Source: Pseudomonadota bacterium (GTDB lineage Bacteria > Pseudomonadota > Gammaproteobacteria > Acidiferrobacterales > UBA6901). From it: a stretch of 64,000 bases of DNA. Positions within the stretch are counted from its first letter, which is position 1, and the number at the start of each line of letters is the position of its first letter. Shown piece by piece: positions 9,607-18,205 of the stretch. Under the pieces are notes generated by a model that saw only the letters and a list, made by a program, of their open reading frames with translations, was not told the DNA's origin and ran no database searches. The DNA lies in the NCBI GenBank assembly GCA_021783175.1, contig JAJXUF010000003.1, positions 1-64,000 on the forward strand, written 5' to 3'. Both the position numbers and the translations under genes were made by a program.

Positions 9607-10941
9607 GTGAAATCATCGAACAACCTAGAAATGGCGCCGGCTGGGGGGTCAGGGGGTGACCAAGCGGCGTACCGACGGACCGAGCCGGCCGCACCGCTCA
9701 AAGCTCTCGTGGCTACGGCGGTTGAGCCAGGCACGCGCCTTGGCTGCTACCTTGTCATGGAGAAGCTCGGCGAAGGTGGCATGGGCGTCGTTTACAAGGC
9801 CCAAGACACGAGTCTCGGCCGAATCGTCGCACTCAAGATACTACCCCCTCACCTATTCCACAATCCGACTTTTCTGCAGCGCTTCCGCACGGAGGCTCAG
9901 GCCCAGGCTCGCCTGAATAGCTCCAATGTCGTCACGCTATTTTCACTCCTGGAAGTTCCCGCCGGTCTGGTCCTGGTAATGGAGTATGTCGAAGGCGAAA
10001 CGCTCGAACAACATATCCACAGCGACGGCCCGCTTTCCATAGAGGAAGCTTTAACGGTATTCGACCAAGCCTTGCGCGGCGTCGAACACGCGCATTCCGT
10101 GGGTATCGTGCACCGGGATCTCAAGCCAAACAATATTTTTCTGACACGCAATGGCGAGATTAAACTTATGGACTTCGGCATCGCGCGCATCATCGACGCC
10201 AGCGATCCGGAGCTCGGCAGCGCCATGCTCGGCACGCTGCTTTACATTTCTCCGGAACAGATTACCGGGCGCGTCGCCGATTTTCGCAGCGATATTTATA
10301 CTTTGGGCATTAGCCTGTTTGAGGCGGTCACCGGCCGGCTGCCGTTCGAGCGCAAAAGCGATTATAGCCTCATGCACGCTCACATCCTGGAGCGGCCTCC
10401 GACCCCGCGCAAATTCCAGCGCAAGCTGCCGCACGAAATTGAAAGCGTGATTCTAAAAGCCATCGAAAAAGATCCCGACAAGCGCTTCCAGACTGCAACC
10501 GCGTTTCGTGAAGCGCTGCAGAAACAGGCAGGAAGGGTCATTACGCGGGGCGGTGCTTCGCCGTTGCAGGATCCTGCGCCGACTGCGGGACCAATGACCG
10601 GAATAGCAGATCGTCGTGACCGGATATTCGGCGGGCTGGCCCTGGACCTCGCATTACTTGCGGCGGTCGCAGCATTGGCTTTGGCCCTCGGACTCATTCC
10701 CATTCATTTTCATCCGATCCCGACCAAGCCGCCGACCGTAACCACACCACTGGTGCCGGAATCCAGCAGCGCGGCACAGCCGGCGGCCGCACCAGTAACA
10801 CCTGCAGTGCGCCAGCCGCCACAGATCGTTGCGCCAGATACCACAAATGGCGGCGTACCCCTTACAGCGCCTGATGCTTCGCCACGTACGACCTTGCCAC
10901 GCAAATACAAGGTCTTGCGCCGCGTCTGGGGCAGGAACTGA
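9607..10941 (+). CDS. Transmembrane Ser/Thr protein kinase 1 (PknB-like)
   Basis: Hanks-type kinase predicted to phosphorylate Ser/Thr in the cytoplasm, with a C-terminal part outside the membrane. Catalytic features are complete: glycine loop GEGGMG (55-60), Lys77 in VALK, HRDLKPNN (169-176), DFG (189-191), SPE in place of APE (215-217). One membrane segment lies at about 341-363 and is followed by about 80 Pro/Ala/Thr-rich residues with no PASTA or sensor domain seen. The last residues, KYKVLRRVWGRN, resemble the tail of kinase 2. The start is uncertain: GTG at 9607 or ATG at 9631. It faces away from both flanking rib operons. Confidence 0.88.
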   Translation: MKSSNNLEMAPAGGSGGDQAAYRRTEPAAPLKALVATAVEPGTRLGCYLVMEKLGEGGMGVVYKAQDTSLGRIVALKILPPHLFHNPTFLQRFRTEAQAQARLNSSNVVTLFSLLEVPAGLVLVMEYVEGETLEQHIHSDGPLSIEEALTVFDQALRGVEHAHSVGIVHRDLKPNNIFLTRNGEIKLMDFGIARIIDASDPELGSAMLGTLLYISPEQITGRVADFRSDIYTLGISLFEAVTGRLPFERKSDYSLMHAHILERPPTPRKFQRKLPHEIESVILKAIEKDPDKRFQTATAFREALQKQAGRVITRGGASPLQDPAPTAGPMTGIADRRDRIFGGLALDLALLAAVAALALALGLIPIHFHPIPTKPPTVTTPLVPESSSAAQPAAAPVTPAVRQPPQIVAPDTTNGGVPLTAPDASPRTTLPRKYKVLRRVWGRN

Positions 10942-11006
10942 CAGCTGACAGCGGGCGGCGGGTCATGTAGATTAGCAATACTGTTTTCACCTGGACGTGA
11001 CTCCCA

Positions 11007-11591
11007 ATGGCTGCCCAAAATCACATAAAAATCCTCGGCCCTGCTTTGGTGCTTTTCGCTAGCGCGTTCCTCATGCTGTCAGGGTGTGTGACAACCCCTC
11101 AATATGAGTGTCAGATCAACGAAGCCAAAGCGAAGACACTCGACCTTGCCACGCATTATGTGCAGCAGCCACGCACACTGGCATTCGGACCATTGCCGCG
11201 CGGCATCCTGGCCGAGGCAACGCTTTACCGCCTTAGTATCGGCGACACCAAGATACACCCCTGCCAAATCATCACGATCCACAAGCAGCTCTACCTGCGA
11301 CGCAATCGCGCGGCAGATCTGCGTTTCAAGGAAACGCGCGAGTTTTTTGCTGAGGATGGGACGCTCATCGCAACCAACACCGAAGATCTGACCAATCAAT
11401 TGCGCGACAGCGGCTCGTATAGCGCCGCGATCCCGTTGCCGATACCGCGCACAGCGCCCCAAGGGGAATATCTCATTGTCAGCAGACTTTGGCTGCAACG
11501 ACGCGGTGACCGTCACAGCTACCAGCTGGGTCGCGCGGAAGCAGCCTTCCGCATTCTTCCCCTACGCCGCCCAAAGGCGAGTCCACACTAG
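11007..11591 (+). CDS. Putative lipoprotein between two kinases
   Basis: The 194-residue product has a signal peptide with hydrophobic core ILGPALVLFASAFL and a lipobox LMLSGC, placing the lipidated cysteine at residue 27. There is no Asp at +2, so outer-membrane sorting is plausible. Two more cysteines occur at about 34 and 84. The rest looks beta-rich with basic ends (C-terminus PLRRPKASPH). I do not recognise a family. It lies 65 bp after kinase 1 and about 190 bp before kinase 2 on the same strand. A role as periplasmic partner of the kinases is inference only. Confidence 0.72.
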   Translation: MAAQNHIKILGPALVLFASAFLMLSGCVTTPQYECQINEAKAKTLDLATHYVQQPRTLAFGPLPRGILAEATLYRLSIGDTKIHPCQIITIHKQLYLRRNRAADLRFKETREFFAEDGTLIATNTEDLTNQLRDSGSYSAAIPLPIPRTAPQGEYLIVSRLWLQRRGDRHSYQLGRAEAAFRILPLRRPKASPH

Positions 11592-11785
11592 ATCCGGCAT
11601 TCGCCGGCAGCATGCGCAGTCACGTTGCCTTACGGGTATTGTGATTGCGCCAACTCATTGATTGCATGGCACATCCGTTCATCCGGTTATCCGGTCCTTC
11701 TGTCTTTCAGGAGGCCGTCGATCAGGCTCCAATGGATTAAGATCTCTGCAGGGGTAAGAAATCCAAAGCAAGGGTGGTGCCCGGT

Positions 11786-13339
11786 ATGTCGGATTTGCGA
11801 TTGTTGCGCGGCGGGGTTGCAGGCCAAACAGCACAGAAGACCGTAAACACCTCGAAGACCGCTGTCATCAGCGGGGACGGCGTACAGTCGACGTCATCCA
11901 CCACCCGCCCAGGTGACCTGCCGTTCGATTCCATAGAGCCAGGCAGCACCCTCGGCAACTACCTCATCGTCAGCAAACTTGGCGAAGGTGGCATGGGTGT
12001 CGTGTACAAGGCACATGACACAACGCTGGACCGCACGGTTGCGCTCAAGGTCTTATCCCCGCATCTCTTCCGCAATCAAGAATTCCTGCAGAGATTCCGT
12101 ATCGAAGCTCAGGCCCAGGCACGCCTGAATGGGCCCAACATCGTCACGCTGCATTCGCTTTTCGAAGTGTCCGGCAGCCTAGTTCTGGTAATGGAATACA
12201 TAGAGGGTCAGACGCTTGCTCAGCGGATGCACAACGAGGGGCGTTTGTCGGTTGCGACCACTGTGTGGGTGTTCGAGCAGGCGCTGCTCGGCGTGGAACG
12301 CGCACATCGTCTGGGCATCGTGCACCGTGATCTCAAGCCGAGCAATATCTTCATCACCAGCGGCCACGAAGTCAAAATCATGGACTTTGGTGTCGCCAAG
12401 ATCATCGACAACAAGGACAACACGCAAACCGGCTCCATGATCGGCACGCTCATGTACATCTCGCCGGAGCAGATCAAAGGCAAAGACGCCGACTTCCGTT
12501 CGGACATCTACACGCTGGGCGTCACGCTTTTCGAGGCCGTGACGGGTCGATTACCTTTTGAGAAGAAGAGTGACTACGAGTACATGGATGCACATTTGCA
12601 CGAGCAACCGCCGAAACCTTCCACTTTGCAACCGGATATCCCGAAGGAACTCGAGGCGGTAATCCTCAAGGCAATAGAAAAGGAGCCGGACAAGCGCTAT
12701 CAAAACGCGCACGAATTTCGCAGCGACCTGATCAAGCTTGGAATGATTCATGTACGCGCCTATCGCCGGCTCAAAACCATCCGCAAGGACAAGGAACGGG
12801 CGGCCCTGTCGCACTACATCGAACCCCATTACCGCTCGCCCGAGAAACGGCCCTCGGGCAAGTCCGGGGTCTATATCGGACATTCTCTTTGGACGCGCCT
12901 CTCAGCGCGCATGCAGAGTCGGATCTTGATAGCGGCAGCCAGCCTGCTGCCGACAGTGGCTATTACGCTGGTGGTCGCCTTCTATATGACCAAACCCGGT
13001 TCCGGAGCCTACCCGCCGGCGACGGGCGTCGCCGCCCAGGAAACGCCGGCAGCGAACGGGTCAGCGACTGTCAGCCAGGTTCCGGACCAGACTATTACGC
13101 ACTCCGCGGCAGCGCAAAATAAGGTCGCGACGAACACAGCGCCCAGTGCGGCAAGCGTTTCCAGTGCACACGTGATCGAGCGCCGGCAGCCAAACGTCGC
13201 GCCGCGCAAACACGAAGTCCTGCAAAGACGCCACGTATACAGAGCTGTGAGGCCGGCCGCACGGCCACAAGCCTCAAGCAACGGCGACAGCCAAGACAGC
13301 AAGAAGTACGCGGCATTGCGCAAGGCTTGGGGCCAGTAA
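11786..13339 (+). CDS. Transmembrane Ser/Thr protein kinase 2, paralogue of kinase 1
   Basis: Second Hanks-type kinase, 517 residues from the ATG at 11786, which has an AAGGGTGG Shine-Dalgarno-like stretch ahead of it; GTG at 11774 is an alternative. Catalytic residues are complete: GEGGMG (66-71), Lys88, HRDLKPSN (181-188), DFG (200-202), SPEQI. The kinase domain is very similar to kinase 1 (for example FRSDIYTLG and EAVTGRLPFE in both), which points to tandem duplication. A basic linker, a membrane segment at about 380-402 and a Ser/Ala/Thr-rich outer part follow. It ends SKKYAALRKAWGQ; an internal PRKHEVLQRR echoes PRKYKVLRRV in kinase 1. Confidence 0.9.
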   Translation: MSDLRLLRGGVAGQTAQKTVNTSKTAVISGDGVQSTSSTTRPGDLPFDSIEPGSTLGNYLIVSKLGEGGMGVVYKAHDTTLDRTVALKVLSPHLFRNQEFLQRFRIEAQAQARLNGPNIVTLHSLFEVSGSLVLVMEYIEGQTLAQRMHNEGRLSVATTVWVFEQALLGVERAHRLGIVHRDLKPSNIFITSGHEVKIMDFGVAKIIDNKDNTQTGSMIGTLMYISPEQIKGKDADFRSDIYTLGVTLFEAVTGRLPFEKKSDYEYMDAHLHEQPPKPSTLQPDIPKELEAVILKAIEKEPDKRYQNAHEFRSDLIKLGMIHVRAYRRLKTIRKDKERAALSHYIEPHYRSPEKRPSGKSGVYIGHSLWTRLSARMQSRILIAAASLLPTVAITLVVAFYMTKPGSGAYPPATGVAAQETPAANGSATVSQVPDQTITHSAAAQNKVATNTAPSAASVSSAHVIERRQPNVAPRKHEVLQRRHVYRAVRPAARPQASSNGDSQDSKKYAALRKAWGQ

Positions 13340-13367
13340 GGCGCAAGTCCCGGGTGACGTCGCGATT

Positions 13368-14033
13368 TCAGCGTTGCGGATCGCCCAGGAAGCCGTGGGC
13401 TCGAAGAAAATCCTCATTCAGCCGCAACCCCGGGTCGTCAGCGCGTTCCAGCAATAGCCGCTCCAAGTAACGCGCAATCAGATCCACCTCCAGATTCACG
13501 CGTTGCCCCGACTTCAGATCGCCTAACGTGGTGCTCTCCAGCGTATGCGGAACGATGTTGAGATCGAAGCGTGCGCCGCTGACGGCATTCACGGTAAGAC
13601 TGACTCCGTCCACGCAAATCGAGCCTTTTTGTGCGATATAGCGCGCTAGCTGCTGTGGCGCCTCAAGCTGAAAGCGCACCGAACGGCCGTCATCGCGACG
13701 TCCCTGCACAACACCCACGCCATCAACATGGCCGCTCACCAGATGACCGCCGAGTCTGGAACTTGGCGTCAGCGCCATTTCAAGATTGACGCGCGAACCT
13801 GTCCGCACCTCTCCTAAAGTAGTGTGCGCCAGTGTTTCGCCTGAAACATCGGCCCAGAATCCATCCCCATCGCAAATTACCGCGGTCAGGCATACACCGT
13901 TGACGGCGATACTGTCGCCCAGGCTGACGTCGGACATGTCGAGCCCCTGGCAAACGACATGCAAGCGCGAGTCCTCCCCCTTGGTTTCCAGATGTCCAAT
14001 GCGCCCTACCGCCTGCACAATTCCAGTAAACAT
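13368..14033 (-). CDS. ribE: Riboflavin synthase alpha chain
   Basis: Dismutates two lumazine molecules to riboflavin. The 221-residue product has the duplicated lumazine-binding barrels: MFTGIVQAVGRIGHLE starts the first with GDSIAVNGVCLTAV, and the second holds GHLVSGHVDGVGVV and GSICVDGVSLTVN. The gene lies 32 bp after ribD. It would normally sit next to ribB, but the kinase block (9.6-13.3 kb) separates them. Called ribC in some organisms. Confidence 0.95.
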   Translation of the reverse strand: MFTGIVQAVGRIGHLETKGEDSRLHVVCQGLDMSDVSLGDSIAVNGVCLTAVICDGDGFWADVSGETLAHTTLGEVRTGSRVNLEMALTPSSRLGGHLVSGHVDGVGVVQGRRDDGRSVRFQLEAPQQLARYIAQKGSICVDGVSLTVNAVSGARFDLNIVPHTLESTTLGDLKSGQRVNLEVDLIARYLERLLLERADDPGLRLNEDFLRAHGFLGDPQR

Positions 14034-14065
14034 CTCGCTCGGTCGCTCCGTTTCTAGATTACACG

Positions 14066-15160
14066 TCAGGCGCGCAGTGCGGCCACCACTCGCCAGTCTC
14101 GTCCTACCGCACGCACGTCCTGCACCTCGAGATTCATGCGATCTTTCATCTGCTCCAACCCGGGAATGGCAAACATCCCGCGCGCCTGCGAGCCCATCAG
14201 ATGAGGCGCAAAATAAATCACCAGCTCATCCACCAAATGTTGCGCCAGCAACGCGCCGCAAAGGTTCGCTCCGGCCTCGACCAGCACTTCGTTAAACTGA
14301 CGCGCCCCGAGGTGCGTCAGAAGTGACGCTAGGTCGACTTTTCCGTGAGCTCCAGGCAACCGCAACACTTCCGCGCCCGCTGCTTGCAGTTTTTCAACTC
14401 GCTCTGCGCTTTCGCTCGCCGTCACCACTAGCACCGATCCGGGTTCGGCGACGACACGTGCGGTTAGCGGCAGCTTGAGATCTGAATCCACGACCACGCG
14501 TCTTGGCTGGCGTTCCGTAGCGATGAACCGCACTGTCAGAGCCGGATCATCGGCCAGTACGGTGCCAATGCCGGTCATCACCGCAGAACTGCGGGCACGG
14601 AAGCGGTGTACATCGACGCGCGCTGGCTCGCCCGTAATCCATTTGCTTTCGCCAGATGCCATGGCCGTGCGCCCATCGAGGCTTGCCGCCAGCTTCACGC
14701 GCACATATGGCCGGCCGCCGCGCATGCGTCGTATGAATCCGGGATTAAGCGCTGCCGCCTGATCGTGCATTAAGCCGACTTCCACCTCGATTCCGGCGCG
14801 GCGCAGTGCATCCAGCCCCTGGCCGGCAACCTGCGGGTTAGGGTCACGCATGGCAGCCACAACACGCGCAACCCCCGCAGCAACCAAGGCGTCGGTACAC
14901 GGTGGTGTGCGCCCATGATGGCAACACGGCTCCAGCGTCACGTACACGGTGGCGCCTCGCGCCGCACTACCCGCCTGACGCAACGCATGAATTTCGGCAT
15001 GGGATTCGCCCGCACGCTCATGCCATCCTTCGCCGACACTCTTCCCGTCCTTGATAATTACGCAGCCGACACGCGGATTGGGATCAGTGGTGTGCAGGCC
15101 CCGCTCGGCCAGTTGCAGCGCCAATGCCATGGCACGGGCATCGACTACCGCATCAATCAT
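14066..15160 (-). CDS. ribD: Bifunctional diaminohydroxyphosphoribosylaminopyrimidine deaminase / uracil reductase
   Basis: Catalyses the deamination and reduction steps after GTP cyclohydrolase II in riboflavin synthesis. The N-terminal deaminase has the zinc motifs [12 protein letters not shown] and [16 protein letters not shown] (about 48-90). The C-terminal reductase has [27 protein letters not shown] sequence at about 146-170 and [12 protein letters not shown] near 290. The 364 residues are normal. It overlaps the end of nrdR by 8 bp, the usual nrdR-ribD arrangement. Confidence 0.96.
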   Translation of the reverse strand: MIDAVVDARAMALALQLAERGLHTTDPNPRVGCVIIKDGKSVGEGWHERAGESHAEIHALRQAGSAARGATVYVTLEPCCHHGRTPPCTDALVAAGVARVVAAMRDPNPQVAGQGLDALRRAGIEVEVGLMHDQAAALNPGFIRRMRGGRPYVRVKLAASLDGRTAMASGESKWITGEPARVDVHRFRARSSAVMTGIGTVLADDPALTVRFIATERQPRRVVVDSDLKLPLTARVVAEPGSVLVVTASESAERVEKLQAAGAEVLRLPGAHGKVDLASLLTHLGARQFNEVLVEAGANLCGALLAQHLVDELVIYFAPHLMGSQARGMFAIPGLEQMKDRMNLEVQDVRAVGRDWRVVAALRA

Positions 15161-15719
15161 GATTCTTGCTTCCGCCGCCCGACTTTATCTTTGGCGGTGG
15201 CGTTGCATCAGGTTTCGCCTCGTTTTCGGGAATGAGCTTCAGTTGCTTACGTCGATCCGCCCCGGTCGGCTCGCTCTGCAACCTTTGCACCTCTTCACGA
15301 AATGCGTCCAAGTCCTGGAAGCTGCGGTATACCGACGCAAAACGCACATAGGCGACTGGATCGAGATCCTTGAGTTCTTCCATGACCCATTCTCCTATTT
15401 TGCGCGAGTGGACCTCTCTCTCGCCGCTGGCCAGCAACTTATGGCGGATGCGTCCAATGGCCTTCTCTACCGCTTCCGCGTCAACTGGCCGCTTTTCCAG
15501 TGCACGGGTCATACCCGCACGCAGTTTGTCTTCGCTGAAAGATTCGCGTCGGCTGTCGGATTTAATTACCTGTGGCAGGCGCAACTCCGCTCGCTCGAAC
15601 GTCGTGAACCGCTCGCGGCAGACTTCGCATTCGCGCCTGCGCCTGACTGAGTCGCCGTCGTCCGCCAGGCGCGAATCGATTACCCTGGTTTCATCGGCGA
15701 AACAGAAAGGGCAGCGCAT
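15153..15719 (-). CDS. nrdR: Transcriptional repressor NrdR
   Basis: Nucleotide-sensing repressor of ribonucleotide reductase genes. An N-terminal zinc ribbon ([17 protein letters not shown] with [17 protein letters not shown]) precedes an ATP-cone domain ([19 protein letters not shown] to about residue 140). The product is 188 residues against about 150 in most relatives. The extra C-terminal tail is rich in Lys, Pro and Gly and looks disordered. It precedes ribD with overlap and follows glyA, a very common gammaproteobacterial order. Confidence 0.95.
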   Translation of the reverse strand: MRCPFCFADETRVIDSRLADDGDSVRRRRECEVCRERFTTFERAELRLPQVIKSDSRRESFSEDKLRAGMTRALEKRPVDAEAVEKAIGRIRHKLLASGEREVHSRKIGEWVMEELKDLDPVAYVRFASVYRSFQDLDAFREEVQRLQSEPTGADRRKQLKLIPENEAKPDATPPPKIKSGGGSKNHD

Positions 15720-15805
15720 GGCGTCAGACTGCCATCGGCGCGCAGCCGCCCATATGTCCCCACGGATCGCGCGCCCATTCGGCTGCGGCCGCAGGCATTG
15801 ATAGA

Positions 15806-17071
15806 CTAGCTGGCACTGGATTCATACACCGGAAAGCGCGCGCACAGCTTCTCTACATCCGCACGCACACGCGCGCGCAACGCATCGCTTTTCATGTCGG
15901 CAAGAATGTCGCAGATCCATCCGGCAAGCGAGCGCACCTCGTTTTGCTTGAACCCACGTGTCGTTGCCGCCGGTGTTCCGATGCGGATACCGCTGGTGAC
16001 AAATGGCGACTGCGGATCGTTCGGCACTGCATTCTTGTTGACGGTGATGTGTGCATCACCCAAAGCCGCTTCCGCGTCTTTGCCGGTAATGCCTTTATCG
16101 ATGAGATCCACAAGAAACAGATGATCGTCAGTCCCGCCGGAAACGATCTTGAAACCGCGCTGCATTATGACGTCGGCCATGACGCGCGCATTGTCCAGCA
16201 CCTGTTTCTGATAGGTCTTAAATTCGGGAGCCAGCGCTTCCTTGAAGGCGACCGCCTTGGCTGCAATCACGTGCATCAGCGGTCCTCCCTGGGTTCCCGG
16301 AAACACGATGGAGTTGAGTTTCTTTTCGATGTCCGGATTGGATCGTGCCAGAATCAGGCCGCCGCGCGGACCGCGCAGGGTCTTGTGAGTCGTGCTTGTT
16401 GTGACATCGGCAATTGACACCGGATTGGGATACAAGCCGGCGGCGATAAGGCCAGCTGGATGCGCCATGTCGACAAACAGGAAGGCACCGACAGAATCGG
16501 CGATCGAGCGGAAACGCTGCCAGTCGACGACACGTGAGTAAGCGCTGAAGCCGGCCACCACCATCTTGGGTTTGTGCTCCCGTGCGAGCCGTTCCACCTG
16601 GTTATAATCGATCTCGCCGGTCTTCTCCTCGAGGCCGTACTGCACAGCATTGAAGATCTTTCCGGAAAAATTGACCTTAGCGCCATGCGTCAGATGCCCA
16701 CCATGCGCGAGACTCATGCCAAGAATCGTATCGCCCGGCTGCAACAGGGCCAGGTAGACAGCAGCATTCGCTTGCGAGCCGGAGTGCGGCTGCACATTGG
16801 CATATGCCGCACCGAACAGCTTCTTGGCCCGATCAATCGCCAGCTGTTCGGCAATATCGACGTACTCGCAACCACCGTAATAGCGTTTGCCCGGATAACC
16901 TTCAGCGTACTTGTTGGTAAGCACCGAACCCTGCGCTTCAAGAACCCGTGGACTGGCGTAGTTTTCCGATGCGATGAGCTCGATATGGTCCTCCTGACGG
17001 CGCAGCTCGCTGCGCATTGCCTGCCAGAGTTCCTCATCAAAACCCGCGATGGTCATGTCTTTCGTAAACAT
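15806..17071 (-). CDS. glyA: Serine hydroxymethyltransferase
   Basis: PLP enzyme interconverting serine and glycine with tetrahydrofolate, the main source of one-carbon units. The 421 residues are typical. Visible motifs are [20 protein letters not shown], the N-terminal [24 protein letters not shown], and the PLP lysine in [17 protein letters not shown] near residue 231. It heads the glyA-nrdR-ribD-ribE group. The aminotransferase downstream of glcDEF would also supply glycine, but that locus is 42 kb away. Confidence 0.98.
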   Translation of the reverse strand: MFTKDMTIAGFDEELWQAMRSELRRQEDHIELIASENYASPRVLEAQGSVLTNKYAEGYPGKRYYGGCEYVDIAEQLAIDRAKKLFGAAYANVQPHSGSQANAAVYLALLQPGDTILGMSLAHGGHLTHGAKVNFSGKIFNAVQYGLEEKTGEIDYNQVERLAREHKPKMVVAGFSAYSRVVDWQRFRSIADSVGAFLFVDMAHPAGLIAAGLYPNPVSIADVTTSTTHKTLRGPRGGLILARSNPDIEKKLNSIVFPGTQGGPLMHVIAAKAVAFKEALAPEFKTYQKQVLDNARVMADVIMQRGFKIVSGGTDDHLFLVDLIDKGITGKDAEAALGDAHITVNKNAVPNDPQSPFVTSGIRIGTPAATTRGFKQNEVRSLAGWICDILADMKSDALRARVRADVEKLCARFPVYESSAS

Positions 17072-17548
17072 CGGCTCGACGTTCTCCTAGCGCTAGTGCC
17101 GGGCGGCGCCACCTACCACTACTGGCAGTTCCCGGGTGGAAAAGCGGTTAAGGATAGCCGATTCGACGCGCCGTGCCTATTTCCGGCCCATGCGCCCGCA
17201 GAATGCCGACCGGCCCGGCCCGAATGTCAGCCCCGACCTGTCAGGCAAGAGTCAGCACGCTGGTATTCCGGTCGTGACAGGCAGAATTGATAGGGCAAGT
17301 CGGGATGCGTGATGGGGCGCCCGGATGTCAGACGGCTTCCCCATCGGCTCCCTTGCGGCGTACCGGGCGACGGTGGCGAGTTATTAATGGCTCGATCGTA
17401 AGCAGCAATAACACTTAACAATCAGAGGATTATCAACGAGATGGGCTCAAGCATATCGGACAAACGCCAAAGCGTCGGTAATTCCAGGAACCTGCCAATC
17501 GGCTGTTCATTCCACGCCCCATTCTTCATGCGTGGCAACGGTGGCGCT
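17072..17548. other. Intergenic region upstream of glyA
   Basis: This 477-bp gap holds no ORF with both a credible ribosome-binding site and protein-like composition. It must contain the glyA promoter; on the minus strand TATCCT lies near 17150, about 80 bp before the start codon, but with no clear -35. No recognisable glycine or SAH riboswitch core was found by eye. The end next to the vWA gene (17400-17548) shows no clear terminator. Confidence 0.35.
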
Positions 17549-18205
17549 CTAGCGCTCCAGGATTGAATCCAGATGCTGAAGGTCGTTGATTACCGTCCAT
17601 TTGACCGCTCCAGCCTTGAGCACCCGATTTTTCCACCAGTCTAGCCTGCCGATGTACAGGCGCGGATCGACATTATCGGAACGCAGCTTGATGACGTTTA
17701 CGGCGACGATACGGATACCCTTCAGGTTGATCGGAAAATCGCGGATTGTTCCCTTGCTCAGATCCTCATCCATGTCGGAAAAAATCAGAATGGTTTTCCT
17801 GCCAGCGCCGGTCTCGTTGAGAAATTCGGCCCCCTGGATGATGCCTCCGGTGATGTCGGTGTGTGAGCTCGGCACCACGTGCCTGGTGAAGTTGCTAATG
17901 GTCTTGTCAAACTCACGCTTCTGCGCATTGGCCACCGAGGGGCGCGTATCAAAGGTCACTTCGCCAATAATATCCTTCTGGCTGAAACTACGGCTCACGA
18001 CACGCGCCACCGCAAACGAATCCCCGGGCTGCAGCGTACCCAGCAGATAATTGATTATGACGTGCGCCTTGTTTACCTCCTCGGCGTAGGAACCGGAGGT
18101 GTCTACCAGCATGTAGACGGCCTGGGCGTGGCTACGACTGTTGGCGCAGGCGCTGACAGCAAGCAATCCCAGCGCGAGCAGAGCAGCTGTCCAACGGCGA
18201 ATCAC
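17549..18205 (-). CDS. vWA-domain lipoprotein of unknown function
   Basis: The 218-residue product has a signal peptide and lipobox (LAVSAC, cysteine at 20), so it should be a membrane-anchored lipoprotein. A von Willebrand factor A fold follows: the MIDAS motif DTSGS at 35-39, a TDITGG threonine loop near 115 and an FSDMDED strand near 146. All MIDAS positions look intact, so metal-dependent ligand binding is plausible. Its start overlaps the stop of the upstream membrane-protein gene by 4 bp, implying a two-gene operon. I do not recognise a named family. A linker or scaffold role outside the cytoplasm is inference. Confidence 0.82.
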   Translation of the reverse strand: MIRRWTAALLALGLLAVSACANSRSHAQAVYMLVDTSGSYAEEVNKAHVIINYLLGTLQPGDSFAVARVVSRSFSQKDIIGEVTFDTRPSVANAQKREFDKTISNFTRHVVPSSHTDITGGIIQGAEFLNETGAGRKTILIFSDMDEDLSKGTIRDFPINLKGIRIVAVNVIKLRSDNVDPRLYIGRLDWWKNRVLKAGAVKWTVINDLQHLDSILER

